NCBI RefSeq assembly: GCF_039888675.1
Contig: NZ_JBDQQR010000001.1
Location: 558,001 to 622,000 of the forward strand
Source of the DNA: Mesorhizobium sp. CAU 1732
GTDB lineage: Bacteria > Pseudomonadota > Alphaproteobacteria > Rhizobiales > Rhizobiaceae
Direction: 5' to 3'
Length of the DNA stretch: 64,000 nucleotides
The number at the start of each line of letters is the position of its first letter. Positions within the stretch are counted from its first letter, which is position 1. Both the position numbers and the translations under genes were made by a program. The notes under the pieces were generated by a model. That model did no database searches. It saw only the letters and a program-made list of their open reading frames with translations, and was not told the origin of the DNA. Below are positions 16,902 to 24,463 of this stretch, in pieces.

Positions 16902-17906
16902 CTAGTCGTAGGTCAGTTCGGTCGCCTTGCCGCCGAAGATCCGGTAGGCATAGAACGAGTAGCCGATGATGACGGGCAGCACGAAGGCGGTTCCGACGAG
17001 GATGATGCCGAGGCTCTCGGTCGCCGATGCCGCTTCCCAGATCGTCAGCCGGTCCGGCACGACATAGGGGTAGAAGGAATAGGCGAGGCCGGCGAAGCCC
17101 AGCGTGAAGATCGCCGCGAGCGTCAGGAACGGGGTGATCGAATGGCGGTCGCCTTTCAGCGGCAGGTGGAACGACAGATACCACAGCCACAGGAACGCGC
17201 CGCCGGTGATGATCGGCAGCGGCGCGAGCCACGCGATCTCCGGCCAGGTGAACCACTTCTCGAAGATGCGCGGGCTGGCGAACGGCGTCGCGAGCGAGAC
17301 GGTGACCATGCCGACCGCGGTGAACACGAGCGCGCCCCGCAGGAAGCGCACGGCCTTGCGCTGCAACTCGCCTTCGGTCTTGTAGATCAGCCACGCGGCG
17401 CCCATCGCGGCGTAGGACGCGGCCAGACACAGCGCCACCAGCGCCCCGAAGCCGAACGCGGCCAGGCCCTTGTCGAGACCCAGCACGTAGACGCCCAGCA
17501 TGTAGCCTTGCGCGAGGGATGCGGTGAGCGAGCCCGCGAAGAACAGGAAGTTCCAGCGATGCTTGCGGTGGACGGGAACCTTGGCGCGGAAATCGAACGC
17601 GACGCCGCGCAGGATGAGGCCGACGAGAAGCACGAAGACGGGCAGATAAAGCGCGGTCAGGATGATGCCGTGCGCGACGGGAAAGGCGACCAGCAGCAGG
17701 CCCACGGCCAGCACCAGCCATGTTTCGTTGGCATCCCAGAACGGCCCGATCGCAGCCACCATCGTGTCGCGCTCGTCGTCGTCGGCCATGGCGAAGAGAA
17801 TGCCGATGCCGAGGTCGAAACCGTCGAGCACGACGTAGATCAGGATCGACAGCCCCATGAGGCCGGCGAAGATCAGGGGGAGGAGGACGGGCCAGTCGAG
17901 GGTCAT
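16902..17906 (-). CDS. cydB: Cytochrome bd-type ubiquinol oxidase subunit II
   Basis: A 334-residue membrane protein with about 9 helices, opening with LPLIFAGLMGLSILIYVVLDGFDLGIG, the characteristic CydB start. The segment PFWDANETWLVLA is the conserved loop after helix 2. With CydA it forms the bd-type quinol oxidase of the inner membrane, which reduces oxygen to water at high affinity without proton pumping. It follows cydA after a 184-bp gap filled by a family B palindrome, unusual for a two-subunit operon. No cydX-like small gene was found between cydB and the CPBP protease gene. Confidence 0.95.
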   Translation of the reverse strand: MTLDWPVLLPLIFAGLMGLSILIYVVLDGFDLGIGILFAMADDDERDTMVAAIGPFWDANETWLVLAVGLLLVAFPVAHGIILTALYLPVFVLLVGLILRGVAFDFRAKVPVHRKHRWNFLFFAGSLTASLAQGYMLGVYVLGLDKGLAAFGFGALVALCLAASYAAMGAAWLIYKTEGELQRKAVRFLRGALVFTAVGMVTVSLATPFASPRIFEKWFTWPEIAWLAPLPIITGGAFLWLWYLSFHLPLKGDRHSITPFLTLAAIFTLGFAGLAYSFYPYVVPDRLTIWEAASATESLGIILVGTAFVLPVIIGYSFYAYRIFGGKATELTYD

Positions 17907-17941
17907 GTGTTTGGTCCCTCTATCTTGCGAGGTTGTGCTCG

Positions 17942-18060
17942 ACGTTGCCCCCCTCTGTCCTGCCGGACATCTCCCCCACGAGGGGGGAGATCACGCTGTG
18001 TCGATGACGAGAATAATCTCCCCCCATGTGGGGGAGATGTCCGGCAGGACAGAGGGGAGC
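17942..18060. repeat. Intergenic palindromic repeat, family B, between cydA and cydB
   Basis: Long inverted arms: CCCCCTCTGTCCTGCCGGAC plus ATCTCCCCC on the left, and GGGGGAGATG plus TCCGGCAGGACAGAGGGG on the right, around an AT-richer centre. It is the same family as the copy at 58478-58605. In the cydAB transcript it would fold into a very stable stem of about 33 bp. Confidence 0.88.
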
Positions 18061-18090
18061 GCGAAGAAACGAAGACCTTGGAAATCATCA

Positions 18091-19455
18091 TCACCCCTCC
18101 GCCTGCGCCGGTTGTGCCAAGGGTTCGTTGCGGACGCCCGGCAGTGGGGTCTGGTCGCCGTCCTTGGCGGCCTTGAGCGCGAGATGGGTGAGCACGCTGA
18201 GATAGACGATCATCAGGATGACGTAGAGCGCCACGTAGATCGCCAGCGTGAAGCCGACCTGGCCGGCGGGGACGGGGCCGACGGCGTGCTCGGTGCGCAG
18301 GATGCCGGTGACGAGCCATGGCTGGCGGCCGATCTCGGTCGTGTACCAGCCGGCGAGCGTGGCGACCCAGCCCGAGAAGGCCATCGGCGCATAGGCATAG
18401 GCGAGCGGCCTGGGCAGTGTGCCGCGCCTCAGCAGGAAGAAGCCGGTCGCCCACGACAAAGCGAGCATGGCGAGCCCGACGCCGACCATGATGCGGAAGC
18501 CCCAGAAGACGGGCGCGACCGGCGGGTGGTTGTCGATATAATCGTTCAGGCCCGGCACGACGCCGTCGATCGAATGCTTGAGGATCAGGCTGGCGCCGTT
18601 GGGCACCGCGATCTCGAAGCGATTTTCGCGCAGGTCCTCGTCCGGCCAGGCGAACAGGACGAGCGGGACGTTGGACCGCGTTTCCCAGTTGGCCTCCATC
18701 GCCGCGATCTTCTGCGGCTGATGCTCGAGCGTGTTGAGGCCGTGCATGTCGCCGACGAAGATCTGGATCGGGATCAGGCCCGCGCCGAGGAAGACGCCGG
18801 TGCGCAGTGCCTTCCACATCGAATCCGAGCGGTCGCCCTTGAGGTAGCGCAGGGCGGAAAGACCCGCGATCAGGAACGCGACCGTCAGGCCCGATGCGAT
18901 CAGCATATGGGTCAGGCGATAGGGGAAGGACGGGTTGAAGATGATCGCCCACCAGTCGGTGGCGTAGGCGACGCCGTCGCGCATCTCGTAGCCGGCGGGC
19001 GTCTGCATCCACGAGTTCAGCGCGAGGATCCAGAAGGCGGACATGGTGGTGCCGAACGCGACGAGGAAAGTTGCCAGCGTGTGCACCCGGTTGGACACGC
19101 GCCGGAAACCGAACAGCATGATGCCGAGGAAGACGGCTTCGAGGAAGAAGGCGGTCAGCACCTCATAGGCGAGCAGGGGACCTGCGATGTTGCCGACCGT
19201 TTCCATGAAGCCCGGCCAGTTGGTGCCGAACTGGAAGCTCATCGTGACGCCCGACACGACGCCGAGCGCGAACGACAGGGCGAAGACCTTCACCCAGAAG
19301 AAATAGGCGCGCATCCACGCGCCGTCGCCGGTGGCGTTGTAGCGCAGCTTGAAGAACAGGAGCACCCAGCCGAGCGCGATGGTGATGGTCGGAAACAGGA
19401 TGTGGAAGGAGATGTTGGCTGCGAACTGCAGTCTCGAAAGGATCAGCGCGTCCAT
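18091..19455 (-). CDS. cydA: Cytochrome bd-type ubiquinol oxidase subunit I (short Q-loop, CIO-like)
   Basis: A 454-residue subunit. The ATG at 19455 is chosen because it gives the conserved start MDALILSRLQFAANISFH with GGAG 7 bases upstream; an in-frame extension to 19554 is not conserved-looking. His18 corresponds to the high-spin haem ligand His19 of E. coli. The GRQPW motif after GWYTTEI marks the quinol-site side. The protein is about 70 residues shorter than E. coli CydA (522), as expected for the short-Q-loop group that includes cyanide-insensitive oxidases (CioA). It is the first gene of the cydA-cydB-CPBP operon. Confidence 0.95.
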   Translation of the reverse strand: MDALILSRLQFAANISFHILFPTITIALGWVLLFFKLRYNATGDGAWMRAYFFWVKVFALSFALGVVSGVTMSFQFGTNWPGFMETVGNIAGPLLAYEVLTAFFLEAVFLGIMLFGFRRVSNRVHTLATFLVAFGTTMSAFWILALNSWMQTPAGYEMRDGVAYATDWWAIIFNPSFPYRLTHMLIASGLTVAFLIAGLSALRYLKGDRSDSMWKALRTGVFLGAGLIPIQIFVGDMHGLNTLEHQPQKIAAMEANWETRSNVPLVLFAWPDEDLRENRFEIAVPNGASLILKHSIDGVVPGLNDYIDNHPPVAPVFWGFRIMVGVGLAMLALSWATGFFLLRRGTLPRPLAYAYAPMAFSGWVATLAGWYTTEIGRQPWLVTGILRTEHAVGPVPAGQVGFTLAIYVALYVILMIVYLSVLTHLALKAAKDGDQTPLPGVRNEPLAQPAQAEG

Positions 19456-19649
19456 GCCCGAGCTCCATTGTCTTCCACTTGTGCGAGAATAGGGCGGGGG
19501 GACCGCCTGGTCAAAGAACCACCTGTCGCAGAGGCGGAGTGTCGCGGGGCGCACACGGGTTCTTAACCCTTCTCGATGGCGGGTCGCGGGCGTTAACGAC
19601 GTGTCGACCGGTATGAGGCAATTTGCGAGGCACTGTTTCAGGTGCTTCC

Positions 19650-20222
19650 ATGCTGCGCAAACTCGTCATCTTCAGTGTCTTCGCCGGCGTTTCGGCCTCG
19701 GTGCCGATCCTCTACGAGAAGAATCCGCAAGCCGTGCGATCGCTGCTGAGCGGTGGGGCGGCGGGCGAGCCGGTGGCATCGCCGGACGCCGCGCCCACCG
19801 TCGCGATGGTGCGGCCAGAGCCGTCCGAGCAGCGAACCGAGGTGCTGACGGGCCGCAAGGTGAGGCTCGATTCCGACGCGCGCGGGCATTTCAACGCCGA
19901 TTTCCGGCTCAACGGACGAAGCGAGGATGCGATGGTGGACACCGGCGCGTCGGTGATCGCGATCAACCAGTCGACGGCGCGGCGCATCGGGCTGCGGCTG
20001 TCGGCTTCCGATTTTACAGGGGCGGTCACGACCGCCAATGGTCGTGCGAAAGCCGCATACGTGATGATCGAACGCGTCGAGATCGGCCGCATCGCGGTGC
20101 GCAACGTCCAGGCCGTTGTGCTGGAGGACAAGGCGCTGTCCGGCACGCTGATCGGCATGAGTTTCCTGTCGAAGCTCAAGCGTTTTCAGGTGGAAGACGG
20201 CATGCTCGTGATGGAGCAGTAG
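19650..20222 (+). CDS. TIGR02281-type clan AA aspartic protease (retropepsin-like)
   Basis: This 190-residue protein has an N-terminal hydrophobic segment (LVIFSVFAGVSASVPILY), so it is probably membrane-anchored with the protease domain in the periplasm. The catalytic motif MVDTGASVIAIN contains D-T-G-A-S, and a later hydrophobic-hydrophobic-Gly is seen in GTLIGMSFLSKLKRF. One DTG per chain means it must dimerise to be active, like retropepsins. ATG at 19650 is preferred over an upstream start at 19623 because it places the signal anchor at the very N terminus. It is a single gene between convergent and divergent neighbours. Substrate unknown. Confidence 0.88.
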   Translation: MLRKLVIFSVFAGVSASVPILYEKNPQAVRSLLSGGAAGEPVASPDAAPTVAMVRPEPSEQRTEVLTGRKVRLDSDARGHFNADFRLNGRSEDAMVDTGASVIAINQSTARRIGLRLSASDFTGAVTTANGRAKAAYVMIERVEIGRIAVRNVQAVVLEDKALSGTLIGMSFLSKLKRFQVEDGMLVMEQ

Positions 20223-20232
20223 GGCTCAACGA

Positions 20233-20430
20233 ACACTCCCTCCGGCCCTTCGGGGTCCCCCCGTTTTGGCGTAAAAACCCCCTCCACCGCCTTCGGCGGT
20301 TCCCCTCCCCCGTAAACGGGGGAGGATCCGAGGTCGAGGACGGCCGCAGCGTGGATCCTCCCCTGCGAAGCGGGGGAGGGGGACCACGAAGTGGTGGAGG
20401 GGGTTTTCACGCCAAACGGTGGAGGGGGTT
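20233..20430. repeat. Nested palindromic repeats (family A inside a family A-like element)
   Basis: An inner, complete family A element occupies 20277-20404. It is flanked by a second, outer inverted pair: TTTTGGCGTAAAA just before it and TTTTCACGCCAAA just after it. Outside these lie CACTCCCTCCGGCCCTTCGG on the left and CGGTGGAGGGGGT on the right. This is what one repeat landing inside another would leave. Confidence 0.75.
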
Positions 20431-20462
20431 TGCGTGGAAAGCTGCCCCATTTCCGAACCGCT

Positions 20463-21143
20463 TCAGGCCGCGATCAACCGGTCGAAGGCGTTGCGCCCCG
20501 GCGGGGTGAAGGCGATGACGCGGCTGTCCTTGACCCTGCGTGCCCAGCCCTTGTCCATGATGGCGTCGAGCATGGCTGCGCCGAGGCTGCCCGCGAGGTG
20601 CGAGCGGCGGACGCTCCAGTCGAGGCAGGCGCGGCAGAGCGGTCTGCGCGAGGCTTCGAGCGCCGGCATGTCGATGCCGAAATCCCGGAACCAGGCATGG
20701 CCGGATGCGTCGAGCGAGAGGCCGCGCGCCTCCTCGCAGACGAAGCCGCGTCGGGCGAGGAAGTCGTAGAGCGCGACGCCGCGCGCGCCGGCCAGATGGT
20801 CGTAGCAGATCCGCGCCTCGCGCATGGCGTCGTCGCGCGGGCCGGGGCGCACGCGTTTGGGGCCGACCGAGGCGGCGACGCCGGCGATCGCCTCCAGCAT
20901 CGACGCGACCTCCGGCCCGGCCAGCGCGTAATAGCGATGGCGGCCCTGGCTGGCGATGGTGATCAACCCGCCATCCGACAGCCGGGCGAGATGCGAACTG
21001 GCCGTGGACGGCGTCACGCCGGCTTCGAGCGCCAATTCGCTCGCGGTCAGGGCGGCGCCCGACATCAGCGCGGACAGCATGTTGGCGCGCGCCGGGTCGC
21101 CCACCAGCGCCGCCACGCGGGAAAGATCGGGACCGTCCTTCAT
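20463..21143 (-). CDS. ArsR family transcriptional regulator (long form)
   Basis: A 226-residue protein. The winged-helix domain occupies the first 90 residues (VGDPARANMLSALM, then LALEAGVTPSTASSHLARL as the HTH, then a wing ending RHRYYAL). The extra C-terminal domain of about 130 residues contains CYDHLAGARGVALYDFL and RPLCRACLDWSVRRSHLAG; its three cysteines could bind metal or sense oxidation. The ATG at 21143 gives the standard ArsR start; longer starts add unlikely sequence. It is divergent from the DUF1127 and NIPSNAP genes 90 bp away, which it may control. Confidence 0.88.
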   Translation of the reverse strand: MKDGPDLSRVAALVGDPARANMLSALMSGAALTASELALEAGVTPSTASSHLARLSDGGLITIASQGRHRYYALAGPEVASMLEAIAGVAASVGPKRVRPGPRDDAMREARICYDHLAGARGVALYDFLARRGFVCEEARGLSLDASGHAWFRDFGIDMPALEASRRPLCRACLDWSVRRSHLAGSLGAAMLDAIMDKGWARRVKDSRVIAFTPPGRNAFDRLIAA

Positions 21144-21233
21144 CTGTCGCCTCCGTTCAGCATGGTTTGATGGTAGTCGAACTATCCGCGCATCGCAACG
21201 GCGTAATCTCCGGGCATCGAAAAGGACATCGCC

Positions 21234-21449
21234 ATGCCAACCAACCTTCCAGCCATCGCGGGCAAAGCCGTGCCGCGCTCGCGCCGTCGGCGGATGACGA
21301 TGGCCTGTTTGCTTCGCCTGTGGCGGCGCGGTGTCATGCGCTATCGTCAGCGACGGACGCTGGCCGAACTGGACGAGCATCTGCTTCGCGACATCGGCGT
21401 CACACGCCGCGAGGCGGAGGCCGAATGCCGCAAGCCGCCCTGGCGATAG
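21234..21449 (+). CDS. DUF1127 domain small basic protein
   Basis: A 71-residue, arginine-rich protein with the DUF1127 core RRTLAELDEHLLRDIGVTRREAEAECRKPPW. Alphaproteobacterial DUF1127 proteins are small cytoplasmic proteins; some bind RNA and influence phosphate, carbon or motility regulation. Here the domain is at the C terminus after a 35-residue basic lead. It is the first gene of a rightward cluster (DUF1127, NIPSNAP, ABM) and divergent from an ArsR regulator. Confidence 0.85.
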   Translation: MPTNLPAIAGKAVPRSRRRRMTMACLLRLWRRGVMRYRQRRTLAELDEHLLRDIGVTRREAEAECRKPPWR

Positions 21450-21514
21450 ACATTCTAGCGCCACCCGAACCGCAATGCTTCGATACAGATCGAAGCGTCG
21501 AGAAGGAGACGACC

Positions 21515-21847
21515 ATGCCCATCACCTGTTTCATCCGCTACGAGATCGATCCGTTCCAGAGGAACGCGTTCGGCGAATATGCCCGCAACTGGGGGCAGGC
21601 GATCCCGCGCTGCGGCGCGGATCTGATCGGTTATTTCGAGCCGCATGAGGGCTCGGCCACGACCGCCTACGGCGTCTATTCGATCGAGAACCTGGCCGCC
21701 TACGAGGCGTATCGCGCGCGGCTTGCCGCAGACCCGCTCGGCAAGGCGAATTACGAATTCGCGCGCGAAAAACGCTTCATCCATCGCGAGGATCGCATCT
21801 TCCTCAAGCTCGCTTCCGGCCCGCATGCACCGAGGATGTCGCCATGA
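21515..21847 (+). CDS. NIPSNAP family protein
   Basis: A 110-residue dimeric alpha/beta-barrel type protein. It starts MPITCFIRYEIDPFQR and contains LIGYFEPHEGS and AAYEAYRARLAADP, the usual NIPSNAP pattern of a strand, a helix with Y-x-x-Y and a central G-Y-F. A clear ribosome binding site GAAGGAG lies 8 bases before the ATG. It overlaps the following ABM monooxygenase gene by 4 bp (ATGA). Both proteins share the same ferredoxin-like fold, so they may form a mixed dimer or act in one step. Substrate unknown. Confidence 0.85.
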   Translation: MPITCFIRYEIDPFQRNAFGEYARNWGQAIPRCGADLIGYFEPHEGSATTAYGVYSIENLAAYEAYRARLAADPLGKANYEFAREKRFIHREDRIFLKLASGPHAPRMSP

Positions 21848-22194
21848 TCGCCGTCATCTTCGAGGTCGAGCCCGCTGCCGGGCGGCGCGACGCCTATCTC
21901 GGCATCGCGGCCGGGTTGCGGCCCATGCTGGACGGGATCGACGGCTTCATCTCGATCGAGCGGTTCCAGAGCCTGTCCGACCCCGACCGCATTCTCTCGC
22001 TCTCCTTCTGGCGCGACGAAGACGCGGTGAAGGCTTGGCGCAATACGGAGGAGCATCGCGAGGCGCAAAGGGCCGGGCGCGGCGGCATCTTCGAGGACTA
22101 CAGGCTGCGGATCGCCCATGTCGTGCGCGACTATACGCTGGACGAACGCCGCGAACAGGCGCCCGCCGACAGCCTCGCGGTGCATGGCCGGTAG
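21844..22194 (+). CDS. Antibiotic biosynthesis monooxygenase (ABM) domain protein
   Basis: This 116-residue protein opens with MIAVIFEVEP and has LDGIDGFISIERFQSL and ILSLSFWRDEDAVKAWRN, the classic ABM core (beta strand, helix, G-F strand, then W-x-(D/N)-x-x-A-x-x-A-W). ABM proteins are small cofactor-free oxygenases, haem-degrading enzymes or quinol monooxygenases. The tail ending HVVRDYTLDERREQ resembles members annotated simply as ABM. It starts inside the NIPSNAP stop codon, so both are made together. Confidence 0.85.
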   Translation: MIAVIFEVEPAAGRRDAYLGIAAGLRPMLDGIDGFISIERFQSLSDPDRILSLSFWRDEDAVKAWRNTEEHREAQRAGRGGIFEDYRLRIAHVVRDYTLDERREQAPADSLAVHGR

Positions 22195-22239
22195 CGCATT
22201 TCGCGATCGGTTGCGGCGGCGCAAAACCATCCCTGTGAT

Positions 22240-22275
22240 TTGGCGAAGCTTCACCTATATTGGCGAAGGTTCACC
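22240..22275 (+). promoter_or_regulatory. Tandem operator-like repeats before the HTH gene
   Basis: Two 16-bp copies, TTGGCGAAGCTTCACC (22240-22255) and TTGGCGAAGGTTCACC (22260-22275), differ by one base and start exactly 20 bp apart, about two helical turns. Each is itself a near palindrome (GGYGAAGCTTCRCC). This is the layout of a cooperative binding site for a dimeric regulator, here placed 20 bp before the start of a predicted HTH protein. Confidence 0.6.
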
Positions 22276-22295
22276 AAGGCATGACGAGGCAGGGA

Positions 22296-22631
22296 ATGAC
22301 GACCAAGACTGCGACGCTGAAGCGCCCCGATACCGTCGATCGCGCTGTGGTGCTCGAACTGATCGGCCGGATCGAAGCCGATCTGGAACGGCTTAAGGGT
22401 CTTCTGAACCCGCCGGCCGGCGCATTCGACCCGACCGATCCGCGCAACAAGACCTGCGACGGCAAGCTGACGCCCGAGGGCGTCGAGACCTGCTACCGCC
22501 TGTTCGACGAGGGCAAGTCGCGCTATTCCGTGGCGCGCGCGATGAAGATCTCGTTCGCCGCCGCATCCCACCGTTTCAAGGCGTGGATGAAGGAAGGCGG
22601 CAGCGCGCGCGGCGGCCCGAAGCTCGGATGA
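22296..22631 (+). CDS. Small HTH protein of unknown family
   Basis: A 111-residue protein. Residues 1-45 are a helical, charged segment (VDRAVVLELIGRIEADLERLKGLL). Residues 55-105 read as a helix-turn-helix: GKLTPEGVETCYRLFDEGKSRYSVARAMKI SFAAASHRFKAW in two stretches, similar in rhythm to the DNA-binding domain of resolvases/invertases. ATG 22296 is chosen for the GGCAGGGA Shine-Dalgarno just before it; ATG 22281 and TTG 22260 are alternatives. The tandem operator immediately upstream suggests autoregulation. It precedes the CYTH and CHAD genes on the same strand. I do not recognise the family. Confidence 0.65.
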   Translation: MTTKTATLKRPDTVDRAVVLELIGRIEADLERLKGLLNPPAGAFDPTDPRNKTCDGKLTPEGVETCYRLFDEGKSRYSVARAMKISFAAASHRFKAWMKEGGSARGGPKLG

Positions 22632-22678
22632 TGGCTGGGACCGCTTGCAACGGCACCCGCGCTCGGGTTGAGTGACGC

Positions 22679-23149
22679 ATGGCCAAGGAAATCGAACGCA
22701 AGTTTCTGGTGGATGGGTCGGGCTGGCGCAAGCAGGCCGATGACGGCATTACCATCAGCCAGTTCTATGTCGCGACGGGGGAGGGGCGCACGGTCCGCAT
22801 CCGCATCATCGACGGGACCGGTGCGAAGCTGACGCTCAAATTCGGCGGCGCCGTGCGTGAGCGCGACGAATTCGAATATTCCATACCGCTGGAGGACGCG
22901 CAGGCCATGGAGCGCTTCGCGATCGGCAATGTGATCGAGAAGACCCGCCACCACATCTCCCACCGCGGCTATGTCTACGAGGTCGACCTGTTCAAGCGGG
23001 CGCTGGCGGGGCTGGTGATCGCGGAGCTGGAGACGGCCGACGACGTCGCGGATGCCGATCTGCCGTCATGGGCGGGGCGCGAAGTGACCGGCGAGGCGGC
23101 GTTCTACAACGCCTCGCTGGCGATGAACGGCGTGCCGGACGCGAGCTGA
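22679..23149 (+). CDS. CYTH domain protein (inorganic triphosphatase-like)
   Basis: This 156-residue protein starts MAKEIERKFLV, the ExExK metal-binding signature of triphosphate tunnel metalloenzymes. RTVRIRIIDGTGAKLTLKFGG supplies the basic tunnel residues (R-x-R, K-x-K), and YEVDLF and VIAELE the later acidic metal ligands. Small stand-alone CYTH proteins of this type usually hydrolyse inorganic tripolyphosphate. The stop overlaps the ATG of the CHAD gene (TGATG), so the two halves that are fused in E. coli YgiF are encoded here as coupled neighbours. Confidence 0.9.
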   Translation: MAKEIERKFLVDGSGWRKQADDGITISQFYVATGEGRTVRIRIIDGTGAKLTLKFGGAVRERDEFEYSIPLEDAQAMERFAIGNVIEKTRHHISHRGYVYEVDLFKRALAGLVIAELETADDVADADLPSWAGREVTGEAAFYNASLAMNGVPDAS

Positions 23150-24033
23150 TGGCGATGCGCCTCGATCCGGCCAAAGAGCTTGCGGCTGAGTTTTCGCGTC
23201 TGGTCGAGGGTTCGATTTCGGACATCGAGGCCCATCTCGGCCGCGCACTGGATGGTGACGCGAGCGGATTCCACGACGCCCGCAAGACGATCAAGAAGCT
23301 GCGCGCGCTGATCAGGCTCGTTCGATCCGTGTCGCCAAGTCTGCTGCGGCTGAACGAGAGGCTGCTGCGCGATGCGGCGCGTGCTGTGGCGGGGCCGCGC
23401 GCGGCGGTCGCCGCGGTGGAGACGATCGATCGGCTGATCGCCGCCTATCCGCGCAAGATCGATACATGCGCGCTGTTGGAGATTCGCGCCGCACTCGGCG
23501 AGCGGCAGGATCGTATCGCCGCGGCCGACATGCAGGCGTCTGTGACATCGGCGATCGGTACCGTGCGGGAAGCGCGCGACGGATTGCGATCGGTGTCCTT
23601 CGACGGAGACGATGCCGGGATTCTTGCAGAGGGATCGCGGCGCACCCTGGCGCACTGGAAGGACGCCCTCAAGCGCGCGAGGTCGCGCGGATCGCCGGAC
23701 GATTTTCACGCGCTGCGAAAGGCCGTGAAGGCGCACTGGGCGCAGCTTGGCCTGCTTCGGGATTTCAAACTCGGCTTCTCCGCCAAGGATCGCGCCAAGG
23801 TCGAGGCGCTGGGCGAAACGCTCGGCGAGCTCAACGACATCCATGAGATGCGTGAGGCGCTTGCCTATGGTGCGTTCGACCTGCCGGAGGACATCGATTT
23901 GAGCCCGTTCGACAGGCTGCTCAAGACTTCAGCGAAGACGCTCGAGAAACAGACGCTGAAGACGGCGGCCAGAATGGTGAAGGGGCGCAAGGCAGGGTTG
24001 AAGCGACGGCTAGCCAAGGCGAAGGCGGCATAG
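23149..24033 (+). CDS. CHAD domain protein
   Basis: A 294-residue, mostly alpha-helical protein. Conserved histidines and basic residues of CHAD are seen in SGFHDARKTIKKLRALIRLVR and DDFHALRKAVKAHWAQL, each an H-x-x-R-K motif on a long helix bundle, and ELNDIHEMRE is the conserved loop. CHAD domains bind polyphosphate through this positive surface. ATG 23149 is used because it overlaps the CYTH stop by one base. The C terminus is very basic (KGRKAGLKRRLAKAKAA). CYTH and CHAD together suggest a role in polyphosphate or tripolyphosphate metabolism. Confidence 0.9.
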   Translation: MAMRLDPAKELAAEFSRLVEGSISDIEAHLGRALDGDASGFHDARKTIKKLRALIRLVRSVSPSLLRLNERLLRDAARAVAGPRAAVAAVETIDRLIAAYPRKIDTCALLEIRAALGERQDRIAAADMQASVTSAIGTVREARDGLRSVSFDGDDAGILAEGSRRTLAHWKDALKRARSRGSPDDFHALRKAVKAHWAQLGLLRDFKLGFSAKDRAKVEALGETLGELNDIHEMREALAYGAFDLPEDIDLSPFDRLLKTSAKTLEKQTLKTAARMVKGRKAGLKRRLAKAKAA

Positions 24034-24067
24034 TCCGCCTTGCCGCTCCAACCCCCGAATTATCCCG

Positions 24068-24448
24068 TCACGCGGCGGCGATCGCCTCGATCTCGACCAG
24101 GAGCGACGGGCCGGCGAGCGCCTTGACGATCAGGAGCGTCGTCGCCGGCGGAGGAGACGGGAGCGCGCTAGCGGCTGCTTCCATGAAGCCCGGCAACAGG
24201 CTTTCGTCGGTCAGGTAGATCGTGACCTTCGCCAGATTGCGGTTGTCCATGCCGGCCTCGGCAAGGACCGCGTTCATGTTGGCGACCGCGAGTTGTGCCT
24301 GCTCGCCGATATCCTTGCCGACATTGCCCTGCGCATCGACGCCGACCTGTCCGGATATGAAGAGCAGCCGTTCCTGCGACGTCACCTCGACGCCCTGGCT
24401 GTAGGATGGCGAAACCGGGTAGCCGGCCGGATTGATCATCGTAAGCAT
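24068..24448 (-). CDS. RidA family (YjgF/YER057c/UK114) protein
   Basis: This 126-residue protein has the RidA fold pattern: SYSQGVEV, LLFISGQVGVDAQGN, then LAKVTIYLTD and LLVEIEAIAAA at the end. In RidA enzymes an arginine in the C-terminal P-x-R-x-x-V motif binds the imine substrate; here the equivalent stretch is GPSLLVEIEA, with Leu in place of Arg, so 2-iminobutanoate deaminase activity is doubtful. It lies 15 bp after a TetR regulator gene on the same strand and is probably controlled by it. Confidence 0.85.
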   Translation of the reverse strand: MLTMINPAGYPVSPSYSQGVEVTSQERLLFISGQVGVDAQGNVGKDIGEQAQLAVANMNAVLAEAGMDNRNLAKVTIYLTDESLLPGFMEAAASALPSPPPATTLLIVKALAGPSLLVEIEAIAAA

Positions 24449-24463
24449 GTGTGAGCTCCATGG

